This document shows positions 1 to 6,830 of a stretch of DNA of 8,153 bases, piece after piece. Position numbers and translations under genes: made by a program. The stretch lies in contig CAZXVW010000191.1 of the NCBI GenBank assembly GCA_964644025.1, positions 1 through 8,153 on the forward strand. Reading direction: 5' to 3'. The number at the start of each line of letters is the position of its first letter. Positions within the stretch are counted from its first letter, which is position 1. The DNA comes from CAZXVW01 sp964644025. GTDB taxonomy: Bacteria; Acidobacteriota; Terriglobia; Bryobacterales; Bryobacteraceae. The notes beneath the pieces are model-generated. The model had not been told where the DNA came from. It was given only the letters and a program-made list of their open reading frames with translations, and did not search any database.

Positions 1-89
1 TAGCGCGGCGGGCCGAAGGCCGGTCGCGAGGTTCGGCGGTTTCCACGGCTACGGCTTGGGGCGAGGTGAGCGTGCGCCGTTGGCCCTGA

Positions 90-123
90 AAGGTTCACGC
101 CAAGGCGCGAACACGCAAAGAAG
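90..123. repeat. Short intergenic repeat-like stretch (GCG/CAAAG-rich)
   Basis: Positions 1-225 hold no convincing gene: every frame is broken by stops or has low-quality sequence. Within it, positions 90-123 read as loosely repeating units (TTCACGC, CAAGGCG, CGAACACG, CAAAGAAGG). Read on the minus strand this has the style of the CTTTGCG...CCTTGGCGTGAA intergenic repeats I recall as dispersed in many bacterial genomes. That match is from memory, not a search. An 11-base piece (TGCGTGTTCGC on the minus strand) also occurs at 6375-6385, upstream of the DUF72 gene. A 7-bp inverted repeat, CCGGGCG at 150-156 and CGCCCGG at 170-176, lies between this stretch and the 3' end of the MPN-like gene. 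It has no T-run, so it is not called a terminator. Confidence 0.35.
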
Positions 124-225
124 GAGCAAAGTTTGAGGGAGTTGTCTTGCCGGGCGGCATAGTGGGGGGCGCCCGGGTGTCGCGGCGCTGTCCAGAGAGA
201 AGGAACACCACGGCGTCAATGGCGT

Positions 226-2133
226 CTATTCCCGCTGGATTCGCTCCCAGCGGACGGCGATGACCGACAGAGGCCGGCGGGTGGCGCGGAGCGAGAGCCG
301 CAACCAGTTGTTGGAGGGGCCAGGGGTCTCGACGATCTCGACGTCGTCAGCCTGGCCGGGATCGTAGCGGAAGGAAGTACGGGTCCAGGAGTTTTGCGGG
401 CCCGGCTCCTCGATCACTAATTGCTGAGAGTAGCGGGCTTCACCGCTATGGATGACCAGCCCGTTACCGGTAAGCTCGGCCGGGTAGGCGGTGACGCGGA
501 CCGGCGCGCCGGGCAGTTCTCCCGACAAGCTGCCGGCCGAGGGGCGGTTTCCGGTAATGGTGAGGACGCCGCCCGGCGGCAGCAATCCTGTCCAGATGAG
601 CCTGCCGGAGGAGGCTGCCGGCGACGCGGGGCGGGCAGTGACCGGGGCGGTGGAAGCGGGGACGGGGGCCGCAGGGCGGGGCGGGGCGGGCGGGCGCTGC
701 TCGAGCACCGGCACCGGTGCCGAGGAGGCGGGCGCCTTTTGTACCAGCGCGGCCGGCGGCTGTACTACCGGAGGAGGAGCGGGTTTCGGTTTCGGCGCCG
801 GCCGGCTCGGCTGCAACCGCCGCAACGCCAGCAGCGTGCCCTCGAGGGCTTGCGACTCCTGGGTGCGGAGGCGCAATTCCGCCCGCAAACGGTCCGCCTC
901 GGCGGCCAAGGAGGCCTCAGCCGGAGGGGAGGTTTCGGCGGTCCGTTTCGAGGAGCCGAGGAAGCGGGTCGCCGCAGTGAGCGCGGCGCCGCCGGAGTAA
1001 TAAATCGTGAGGCGAACGGCGACGTCACCGGAGTCGCGCTGGTAAGGGACCGAGCCCTTCCACAAGTCCGCCGGATCCAGCCGGTAGCGGGATGTGCGCT
1101 CTCGGTCCCTGATTTCCAGCAAACCGCCGGTGGTATTGCGAAGCACCTCGTCCGCCGGATTCCACTGGATGGTCAGGCCGCCGTGGGAAGCGAGGGCCCG
1201 GAGCGCCAGCGCCTGCTTCGGCTGCGTGCGCCAGAGGCTGCGCCAGTAACTCCTCGCGTGGTCAAAGTAGGCAACCACCGCCTGGCGACGGCGAGCGACC
1301 GTTTCCCAGTATTGCGGGGGGACCGAGGGCCAACCGAAACTCCAAAGGCCGATGGCCAGCGCCGCGGCGGCGAGCAGAGCGAACCATTTCCACACCTTCC
1401 GGCCGGTCTTCCCCCCTGCAGCAGCGTAAGATTCCAGAGGCATCGGCACAGCGGGAGGAGGCACCGGCGGAGAGGGGGCAGGGGCTGGTGCAGCGGGAGC
1501 AGGTTCCGGCCCGGCGGGAGCGTCAGGCGCTGGCGGCGCGGCGTTCACCACCCGGGGCGGCGGTTCGCCGGGAGACGCCGGAGGCGGGCCGGCAGGCGCG
1601 GGCATGTTGTCCAGCCGCTTGACCGGGCTGGAGGAAAGCATGCCATCATCGGACCGGGCAAAGATGGCAGCGGCAACCGGCTTGCCTTCCTCGTGGCAAA
1701 AAACCAGTGCGATGTGCCACCGCTTGGGGAAATAGCGGGCGTAGAAGGCGCGGTCCGCATCATCGAGCTGGATGCGGCTGCGGGTTCGGGAGCGGTACCA
1801 TCCGACCGGGACCAGGTCTTGCAATTCCGGGTCCGCGGCCCACCCGGCCAGCGCCTCGGCGAAGCGGGCGTGATCCCCTTCCGATAGCTGGAACGAGGGG
1901 CCCAGAGCGTGTTCGCAGGGAATCGGACGAGTGGCCAGAATTCGCACGAGGTGCCGGTCACCCTGGCCGAACAGCACGCCGCCGACCTCGATGCCCCCAT
2001 GGGGCAATTTTCGGTAGCCTTGCTCGACCGCGGCGAGGATTTCGGCAAGCACCGCCTGGTCATATTCGATCACCTGCGGGTGCCCCGCGAGGCGCCAGGC
2101 ACGGAACGTGGCTTGCTTACGGGTGCCGAACAT
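226..2133 (-). CDS. Membrane-anchored protein with degenerate MPN/JAMM-like N-terminal domain
   Basis: A 635-residue protein of unknown role. Residues about 20-165 look like an MPN (Mov34/JAB) domain: E49 in GGIEVGGVLFG, then VGWYRSR at 110-116, then LDDAD ending at D127. A working JAMM metalloprotease has E, H-x-H and D. Here E49 and D127 are kept but the two histidines are R114 and R116, so zinc-dependent isopeptidase activity is unlikely. Residues 178-232 are Pro/Ala rich. Residues about 249-267 (WFALLAAAALAIGLWSFGW) form one membrane segment. Residues 405-440 look like a short coiled coil, followed by a second Pro/Ala-rich linker (441-505). The C-terminal region (510-635) looks beta-rich and contains a duplicated motif. 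The arginines flanking the membrane segment do not settle topology. The start ATG at 2133 has only a weak upstream GAG. The gene is divergent from the epimerase gene. The coding call is firm; the function is not known. Confidence 0.85.
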   Translation of the reverse strand: MFGTRKQATFRAWRLAGHPQVIEYDQAVLAEILAAVEQGYRKLPHGGIEVGGVLFGQGDRHLVRILATRPIPCEHALGPSFQLSEGDHARFAEALAGWAADPELQDLVPVGWYRSRTRSRIQLDDADRAFYARYFPKRWHIALVFCHEEGKPVAAAIFARSDDGMLSSSPVKRLDNMPAPAGPPPASPGEPPPRVVNAAPPAPDAPAGPEPAPAAPAPAPSPPVPPPAVPMPLESYAAAGGKTGRKVWKWFALLAAAALAIGLWSFGWPSVPPQYWETVARRRQAVVAYFDHARSYWRSLWRTQPKQALALRALASHGGLTIQWNPADEVLRNTTGGLLEIRDRERTSRYRLDPADLWKGSVPYQRDSGDVAVRLTIYYSGGAALTAATRFLGSSKRTAETSPPAEASLAAEADRLRAELRLRTQESQALEGTLLALRRLQPSRPAPKPKPAPPPVVQPPAALVQKAPASSAPVPVLEQRPPAPPRPAAPVPASTAPVTARPASPAASSGRLIWTGLLPPGGVLTITGNRPSAGSLSGELPGAPVRVTAYPAELTGNGLVIHSGEARYSQQLVIEEPGPQNSWTRTSFRYDPGQADDVEIVETPGPSNNWLRLSLRATRRPLSVIAVRWERIQRE

Positions 2134-2176
2134 TGAGAAACTCGATAACTCTATTGGAGCATAACGAGGGCCCCAC

Positions 2177-2180
2177 GGAG
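2177..2180 (+). promoter_or_regulatory. Ribosome binding site of the epimerase gene
   Basis: GGAG lies 8 bases before the ATG at 2189 and supports that start. The 55-base gap (2134-2188) between the divergent genes must contain at least one promoter, but I find no convincing -35/-10 pair on either strand. It has two copies of ATAAC (2145-2149 and 2161-2165), which may be chance. Confidence 0.6.
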
Positions 2181-2188
2181 ACTATCTG

Positions 2189-3397
2189 ATGCTGAAAAAT
2201 TATCGCGAGCGGTACCGCGCCGAACTGCTGAAATCCGTGGTTCCTTTTTGGCTGGGACACGCGCTCGACGGCGACTTCGGCGGCTACTTCAGTTGCCTGG
2301 ATCGCCGGGGCGAGGTTTACGACACCAAGAAGTACGTGTGGCATCAGGGCCGGATGGTCTGGATGCTCAGCAAGCTGTACAACGAGGTGGAGCGAAAGCC
2401 GGAATGGCTGGCGGCAGCCCGGTCCGGCGCCGAGTTCCTGGAGCGAAACGCCCTGGATCCGGGCGGCCGGTGCTATTTCAGCCTCACGCGGGAAGGCCGG
2501 CCGGTCTTCTTTCAGCGGAAGCCATATGCGGCGGTTTTCGTGATGCTGGGGATGCTGGAATACAGCAAGGCGACCGGGGAAAGATCCTGGCGGGAGACAG
2601 CCGTGGATCTGTTCTGGAGGATCCGGGCGTGGATCGAGTACCCGGGGATGCTGGGCCGGCCGCGGCTGGACGGGGAAGCTCCAACGAGCAGGCTGGCCGA
2701 CGTGATGGTCCTGGCCATGATGGCCCTGGAGCTTTACGAAGCGCTGGGCGACCGGCGCTATCACCAGGCGATGGCCGACTGCCTGGAAGCCGCGCTGCGC
2801 CACCAGGAGCCGGAGCGGCGCATTCTGCTGGAGACGGTGGCCCCGAACGGCGCCAAGCGGCTTCAGGCGCCCGAGGGCCGGTTTTTCAATCCCGGACACT
2901 CGATCGAGACCGTCTGGACGCTGCTTCACCTGCTGCGCCGCCATCCCGACGCGGAGCGCCAGCGCCAGGTGCTGGATATCCTGGAAGGGTCGCTGGAGCT
3001 CGGCTGGGACAAGGAGTTCGGCGGTCTGTATTACTTCATGGATATTCAAGGCAAACCGGTGCTGCCGCTGGAGGCGCAAATGAAACTGTGGTGGCCGCAC
3101 ACCGAGGCCATCTACGCGGTTCTGCTCGCCTACCGGCTGACGCGAGAGAAGAAATGGCTCCAGTGGCTGGAGCGGCTCGACCGGTACGCCTTCAGCCACT
3201 TCGCCGATCCGGACTACGGCGGCTGGTTCGGCTACTGCGACCGTCGCGGGAATCTGACCAACACCTGCAAGGGAAACAATTACAAGGGCATGTATCACGT
3301 GGCCCGCTTCCTGTTGATGAGCATTCAGGAGATCGAGCGGGTGGAAGCCGAAGCGACGGCGGCCGGGCGAGCCAAGAGACAAAGACAAGGATTGTGA
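2189..3397 (+). CDS. AGE family epimerase/isomerase (N-acylglucosamine 2-epimerase-like)
   Basis: A 402-residue protein, about the usual length for the AGE family of (alpha/alpha)6-barrel enzymes, which epimerise C2 of N-acylglucosamine, cellobiose or related sugars in the cytoplasm. Family motifs are visible in order: R55 in QGRMVWML, GHSIETVW at 236-243, KLWWPHTEA at 299-307, and KGMYHVAR at 366-373. By analogy with characterised GlcNAc 2-epimerases, H237 and H370 would be the catalytic histidines and R55 a substrate-binding arginine. The KGxxHVxR ending resembles GlcNAc 2-epimerases more than the KxxYHNGR style I recall for cellobiose epimerases. That leans toward an N-acyl sugar substrate but does not prove it. 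There is no signal peptide. The last four bases overlap the start of the deacetylase gene, so the two form a translationally coupled pair. Family is sure; substrate is inferred. Confidence 0.9.
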   Translation: MLKNYRERYRAELLKSVVPFWLGHALDGDFGGYFSCLDRRGEVYDTKKYVWHQGRMVWMLSKLYNEVERKPEWLAAARSGAEFLERNALDPGGRCYFSLTREGRPVFFQRKPYAAVFVMLGMLEYSKATGERSWRETAVDLFWRIRAWIEYPGMLGRPRLDGEAPTSRLADVMVLAMMALELYEALGDRRYHQAMADCLEAALRHQEPERRILLETVAPNGAKRLQAPEGRFFNPGHSIETVWTLLHLLRRHPDAERQRQVLDILEGSLELGWDKEFGGLYYFMDIQGKPVLPLEAQMKLWWPHTEAIYAVLLAYRLTREKKWLQWLERLDRYAFSHFADPDYGGWFGYCDRRGNLTNTCKGNNYKGMYHVARFLLMSIQEIERVEAEATAAGRAKRQRQGL

Positions 3398-4212
3398 AAC
3401 CATTTCCGCAACCGCTCAACGTGATCGCGATCGGCGCGCACCCGGACGATTGCGAATATTATCTCGGGGGCACGGCGACGAAGTTCGCCGCCGCCGGCCA
3501 CCGGGTGAAGTTCGTCTCGCTGACCAACGGCGACGCGGGCCACCACCGCCAGGCGGGGGCCGAACTCGTGGCGCGGAGGCGCGCCGAGGCGGGGGAGGCA
3601 GCCCGCCGGCTCGGCATCGCGGCCTCGGAGGTGCTGGATCACCACGACGGGCTGCTCGTGCCGACGCTCGAGGTCCGGCGGCAGGTGATTCGCCTGATCC
3701 GGGAATGGAAGGCAGACCTGGTGCTGACGCACCGGCCCATCGATTATCACCCGGACCATCGCGCCACCGGCCTGCTGGTCCAGGACTCCGCCTACATCGT
3801 CCTGGTGCCGAACGTCTGCCCGGAAACCCCGGTGCTCCGAACCAATCCGGTTTACGCCTACGTAGAGGACGCGTTTCAGAAGCCAAATCCGTTCACCCCG
3901 GACATTGCCATCGCCATCGATGAAGTCTGGGAGCGGAAAATCGACGCGCTCGATGCGCACGTCTCCCAGATGTATGAATGGCTGCCGTGGGCGCACTGGC
4001 ACGAGGAGCCGGTTCCGGGCGAGGCGAACCAGCGCCGGCGGTGGTTGGCCGGGAAGATGGAGCGGCCCCTCAGCCAGGCCGCGCGGCAGGCGCTGGAAGC
4101 GCGCTACGGGCCGAAAGCCGCCCGTGGCATCCGCCATGCCGAGGCCTTCGAGATTTGCGAATACGGGCGCCAGCCGTCGCCGGAGGAGCTGGAGAAGTTG
4201 TTCCCGCGGTAA
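3394..4212 (+). CDS. PIG-L family (LmbE-like) deacetylase, GTG start
   Basis: A 272-residue PIG-L/LmbE-type zinc deacetylase; the family removes acetyl groups from GlcNAc-containing molecules and related N-acylated substrates. The frame has no ATG near the domain edge. The GTG at 3394 overlaps the epimerase stop (GTGA), is preceded by AAGG at a short distance, and puts the core at once (NVIAIGAHPDD), so it is the best start. Motif one is AHPDD at 15-19: H16 and D19 are predicted zinc ligands and D18 the general base. Motif two is HRPIDYHPDH at 113-122: H122 is the predicted third ligand and H119 a catalytic residue. All are intact, so an active enzyme is expected. A tryptophan-rich stretch near 195-205 may line the substrate site. 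There is no signal peptide, so it is likely cytoplasmic. It ends six bases before the convergent ATPase gene. Family is sure; substrate is unknown. Confidence 0.9.
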   Translation: MKPFPQPLNVIAIGAHPDDCEYYLGGTATKFAAAGHRVKFVSLTNGDAGHHRQAGAELVARRRAEAGEAARRLGIAASEVLDHHDGLLVPTLEVRRQVIRLIREWKADLVLTHRPIDYHPDHRATGLLVQDSAYIVLVPNVCPETPVLRTNPVYAYVEDAFQKPNPFTPDIAIAIDEVWERKIDALDAHVSQMYEWLPWAHWHEEPVPGEANQRRRWLAGKMERPLSQAARQALEARYGPKAARGIRHAEAFEICEYGRQPSPEELEKLFPR

Positions 4213-4218
4213 GGGACG

Positions 4219-5370
4219 TCAGCCGATCCGGGTTTCGCCCTCGACCATGGTGAGCCGGACGGGCGGGGCGCCGGAGAGCTCCTCGATCTTTTCGGCCAGC
4301 GCCACCGAGTGCGTGCTGATCCAGAGCTGGGAATGGCGGGCGGCACGAACGATCAGGCGGGCCAGGGAGGGGAGTAAGTCTGGATGGATTCCGTTTTCCG
4401 GTTCTTTGAGTCCGACAAGCAGCGCTGGACGGGGGCTGAGCAAGGCCGCCGCCAGACAAAGGTAGCAGAGCGCACCGCTGGAAAGTTCCACCGCTTCGAG
4501 CGGCCGCAGGACGCCGGGCCGGTGAAGCAGGAGGCGGAGGCGCGCGTGTTCGGACACGACTTCCAGTCTCGCCCCCGCAAGGGCGCGGCTGATTTCCTCG
4601 CGTAGCGTGCCGGCCTCGCCGATCTCGATGATGGTTTGCAGGGCCGCCGCCAGCTCCGCGCCATCAGGGTCGAGCACCGGCGTCAGCACGCCGGGCCGGG
4701 GGTGGCGGAGGGGGGCGTCCTCGCCGGTCCGAAAACGATCGTAGAAGCGCCAGCCGGCGATCTCGGCTCGCACCGACAACGCCTCCGGGTACAGGTGCGG
4801 TTCCCGGAGCTGAGCCAGAGCGGACTCGGACGGCTGCAACGGACCGGGGTAGCTGGTCATTTTGCCCCCGGCGGTCCGGATCGAGGTGAAAGGCCCGTCG
4901 CGGTCCATTGCCAGGAGACGCCCGCCCTTGGGTCCGGTTACCCAGATCGATTCAGCCCGGAATTCCGGGTCCAGCAGGAAGCGAGAAACCGGCAGGCGAA
5001 GCGCGCCGGCTTCCGGGAGCTCTTCCAGCGTTGCTTCCGGCGCCGACTCCGGGGAGGCGTTCTGGGAGAGGCCGCACTCGATCACCCAATGGAAGCGGCT
5101 GGTTTTGATTTCGAACTTGAGCCGCCGGGGTTCGGGGTGCTTGCCAAAGCGCTTTTGCGGGCCGGCCCACAGCGCCGCCGAGACGCCCCCTTCGCGGGCG
5201 ATGGAGGAAGCGAATTCTCCCGCCGCCGCCTTTGCCAGCAGGGGCAGCACACGGTACAAGTTGTTTCTTCCGCAACCGTGAGAGCCGATGAGGACGGTAA
5301 TGCCGCGCGGCTTCAGCCGGATCTGCCGGATGGACCGGTAACCGGAAACGCTCAGCTCCTGAATCGGCAT
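4219..5370 (-). CDS. COG4637-like predicted AAA/ABC-type ATPase with altered Walker motifs
   Basis: A 383-residue protein resembling stand-alone predicted ATPases of the RecF/SMC-like AAA_21 group. The N-terminus (ELSVSGYRSIRQIRL, about 5-19) and the segment AREGGVSAALWAGP (58-71) fit the COG4637 style as I remember it. The P-loop region is GSHGCGRNN at 29-37: the usual Lys is R35 and the usual Ser/Thr is N36. The signature-like ELSSG is at 295-299. The Walker B region is LLVGLKEPENGIHP at 317-330, with K322 where an Asp or Asn is usual and E323 kept. The switch histidine is in STHS at 351-354. ATP hydrolysis may therefore be weak or absent. The start at 5370 has GAGGGG six bases upstream. 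It lies 49 bases downstream of the DUF72 gene on the same strand and is probably co-transcribed. Its partner and role are unknown. Confidence 0.85.
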   Translation of the reverse strand: MPIQELSVSGYRSIRQIRLKPRGITVLIGSHGCGRNNLYRVLPLLAKAAAGEFASSIAREGGVSAALWAGPQKRFGKHPEPRRLKFEIKTSRFHWVIECGLSQNASPESAPEATLEELPEAGALRLPVSRFLLDPEFRAESIWVTGPKGGRLLAMDRDGPFTSIRTAGGKMTSYPGPLQPSESALAQLREPHLYPEALSVRAEIAGWRFYDRFRTGEDAPLRHPRPGVLTPVLDPDGAELAAALQTIIEIGEAGTLREEISRALAGARLEVVSEHARLRLLLHRPGVLRPLEAVELSSGALCYLCLAAALLSPRPALLVGLKEPENGIHPDLLPSLARLIVRAARHSQLWISTHSVALAEKIEELSGAPPVRLTMVEGETRIG

Positions 5371-5376
5371 CCGTGG

Positions 5377-5382
5377 CCCCTC
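5377..5382 (-). promoter_or_regulatory. Ribosome binding site of the ATPase gene
   Basis: GAGGGG on the minus strand lies six bases before the ATG at 5370. It sits in the 49-base gap after the DUF72 stop; no terminator or separate promoter is evident in that gap. Confidence 0.65.
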
Positions 5383-5419
5383 AGCTTACCATAGCCACCC
5401 CGCCAGCCGATGCCGTTGG

Positions 5420-6364
5420 TCACGCGACGGCGCGGGTCCGCCTCGGCCGGCGAGGCCTGGAGACCGGGAACAGCGCCGCCTGTACCGGCCCGTCGGGCTG
5501 GAAGCCTTCGAGTTCCCGGCGGTACAGCGCAGCCAGGGCCCGCGGCGCTTGCCGGCCCCCGGCGCCCAGCATCGCCTGCAACTGGAGCGCGTTGACCACC
5601 GAGCGGCCGGCGGCGTCGTTGGTCGTCACCACGTAGGCCGCCTCGGCGAACCGGCGCAGGTGGTCAATGCGCTTCTTCCACTCGGCCAGTTCCTCGGGCG
5701 GGTAGAGGTAGTCGCGGCGCGCAGCAGCCGGCGGGGGATCGGAAAACTCCTGGAACCAGCGACCGTAGCCCCGGCCGTGAAGACGGACATAGCCGATCGA
5801 GGAGGTGAGCACGGCCGTAGGAGGCATGGCCTGGACCCATTCCGGCTGGTCGATGTTGCAGAAGCCCACGTGGTAATCCATGAACAGGCCGAGGGCTTCC
5901 TCCCGCATCCAACTGCTGTGCCGCATCTCGGCGACCAGAGGAAATTCACCGAAGGCGCGGCGCAGCCGGATGAAGAAATCACGATTCTCCTCGGTGAAGC
6001 GGAACGACCAGGGAAACTGCATCAGCACGCAACCGAGCCGGCCCGCCTCGCTGAGCTGCCGCAAGCCGCGGCAAAACGCCGCGACTTCCGCTTCGTCCAG
6101 CCGCCGGTCGTGGGTGAACCGCCGATGCAGCTTGGCCGTGAACCGAAACCGCGGATTACCGGCGACTTTGGCCGCCCACAGGCGCGCCACCTCCGGCCGC
6201 AGCGGCTGGTAGAAGGAAGTGTTGATCTCGATCATGTCGAAGTAACCGGAGAGATATTCCAGCGGGTGGAAGCGGCGCGGCTTCGGCCTCGGATAGACAG
6301 TAGCGTCCCAGTGCGGGTAGGACCATCCGGCAGGTCCGCATCGAACTTGGCCGGTTTCAGGCAT
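5420..6364 (-). CDS. DUF72 (YecE-like) family protein
   Basis: A 314-residue DUF72 protein, a family with a TIM-barrel-like fold and no settled function. Typical motifs run in order: GPAGWSYPHWD at 10-20, FDMIEINTSFYQ at 42-53, FRFTAKLHRRFTHD at 73-86, GCVLMQFPWSF at 111-121, VAEMRHSSW at 144-152, VRLHGR at 193-198, and a late VVTTNDAAGRSVVNA at 245-259. The last about 15 residues (RPRRPRRTR) are basic and look like a flexible tail beyond the domain. The ATG at 6364 has AGGAG six bases upstream and a sigma70-like promoter further up. The gene is the likely first member of a two-gene unit with the ATPase gene. There is no signal peptide. The family call is sure; no biochemical role can be stated. 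Confidence 0.9.
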   Translation of the reverse strand: MPETGQVRCGPAGWSYPHWDATVYPRPKPRRFHPLEYLSGYFDMIEINTSFYQPLRPEVARLWAAKVAGNPRFRFTAKLHRRFTHDRRLDEAEVAAFCRGLRQLSEAGRLGCVLMQFPWSFRFTEENRDFFIRLRRAFGEFPLVAEMRHSSWMREEALGLFMDYHVGFCNIDQPEWVQAMPPTAVLTSSIGYVRLHGRGYGRWFQEFSDPPPAAARRDYLYPPEELAEWKKRIDHLRRFAEAAYVVTTNDAAGRSVVNALQLQAMLGAGGRQAPRALAALYRRELEGFQPDGPVQAALFPVSRPRRPRRTRAVA

Positions 6365-6370
6365 GAGAGG

Positions 6371-6375
6371 CTCCT
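6371..6375 (-). promoter_or_regulatory. Ribosome binding site of the DUF72 gene
   Basis: AGGAG on the minus strand lies six bases before the ATG at 6364 and fixes that start. Confidence 0.75.
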
Positions 6376-6400
6376 GCGTGTTCGCCTTTTATTCGCCTCC

Positions 6401-6430
6401 AGTGTAAAACAAACGATAGACAGGTGTCAA
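6401..6430 (-). promoter_or_regulatory. Sigma70-like promoter for the DUF72/ATPase pair
   Basis: On the minus strand there is a perfect -35 box TTGACA (6425-6430) and, 18 bases later, TACACT (6401-6406), which matches TATAAT at four of six positions. A shift of one base gives TTACAC with a 17-base spacer. The surroundings are AT-rich compared with the rest of the window. The start of transcription would be near 6394, giving a leader of about 30 bases that includes the AGGAG. The -35 box overlaps a small inverted repeat, GACA-CC-TGTC, which could be an operator half-site pair. Confidence 0.6.
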
Positions 6431-6534
6431 GCCCTTGTTCGCTTTTTCTTCCCCTTCGGAGCGATGCAGGACGGGGAGCGAGGCGTCCGGAGGCTGTGTT
6501 GGCTGGCGGATGGCTTGCGATGGAGCGGTAACGT

Positions 6535-6558
6535 ATGATGGATAAGTCATGGGCGTGA
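6535..6558 (+). CDS. Possible seven-codon leader ORF
   Basis: A tiny frame reads MMDKSWA then TGA. GGAG at 6522-6525 lies nine bases before its ATG, and its TGA shares an A with the ATG at 6558 (TGATG), an in-frame internal start of the following gene. The following gene has no good ribosome binding site of its own, so translation might reach it by stop-start coupling. With so few codons there is no coding statistic to support it. Confidence 0.25.
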   Translation: MMDKSWA

Positions 6559-6830
6559 TGGTACGTTTTGGCCGGCAGAAAGCGTTCCTCCGACGGGGGG
6601 AGTGGATCAGCGCGGACAGGGAGCTGGAGGAGCGATTGAACGCTCTGACCACGTCATGGATTCAGGAGACGGGCGGCCCGCCCATCGAGGACCGGGACCA
6701 CGAGAGGACGGTGGCGATGGAGATGGCCGAGCGGCTCGGGGGCCGGATTGCGATGCGGATCACGCCACCGGTAAAGCAGACGGCGCTGATTTATATCAGC
6801 CGCCGGCAGTTGGACCTAGATTTTTCGTGA
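6549..6830 (+). CDS. Small hypothetical protein
   Basis: A 93-residue protein (90 if the ATG at 6558 is used) that I do not recognise. Third codon positions are strongly G/C, as in neighbouring genes, which supports real coding. The N-terminus (VRFGRQKAFLRRGEW) is basic. The middle (ADRELEERLNALTTSWIQETGG, then HERTVAMEMAERLGG) looks like two amphipathic helices. The end (RIAMRITPPVKQTALIYISRRQLDLDF) looks like beta strands. There is no signal peptide, membrane segment or cysteine. Neither candidate ATG has a clear Shine-Dalgarno site. Its last 15 bases overlap the convergent 3' end of the PilZ gene. A short hairpin, GCTGAT-TTAT-ATCAGC at 6785-6800, lies inside its last codons. Confidence 0.65.
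   Translation: MGVMVRFGRQKAFLRRGEWISADRELEERLNALTTSWIQETGGPPIEDRDHERTVAMEMAERLGGRIAMRITPPVKQTALIYISRRQLDLDFS

Noticed and set aside
150..176. 7-bp inverted repeat after the MPN-like gene, considered as terminator
   Set aside because: Loop of 13 bases, no T-run on either strand, and about 50 bases beyond the stop.
421..1887. Long plus-strand open frame opposite the MPN-like gene
   Set aside because: Arg/Gly-rich low-complexity translation with no domain; an effect of high GC on the antisense strand of a Pro/Ala-rich gene.
2248..3393. Upstream extension of the PIG-L frame across the epimerase gene
   Set aside because: The extra residues are out-of-frame translation of the epimerase gene; the PIG-L domain begins right after the GTG at 3394.
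2117..3403. Long minus-strand open frame opposite the epimerase gene
   Set aside because: The plus strand has clear AGE family motifs, a good ribosome binding site and a coupled downstream gene; the antisense translation has no recognisable motif.
4636..5394. Plus-strand open frame opposite the ATPase gene
   Set aside because: No motif or ribosome binding site, and the minus strand encodes a recognisable ATPase.
5549..6538. Plus-strand open frame opposite the DUF72 gene
   Set aside because: The minus strand carries a full set of DUF72 motifs; this frame has none.
6785..6800. Hairpin GCTGAT-TTAT-ATCAGC considered as terminator for the PilZ gene
   Set aside because: Only six pairs and no following T-run on the minus strand; it is inside coding sequence.
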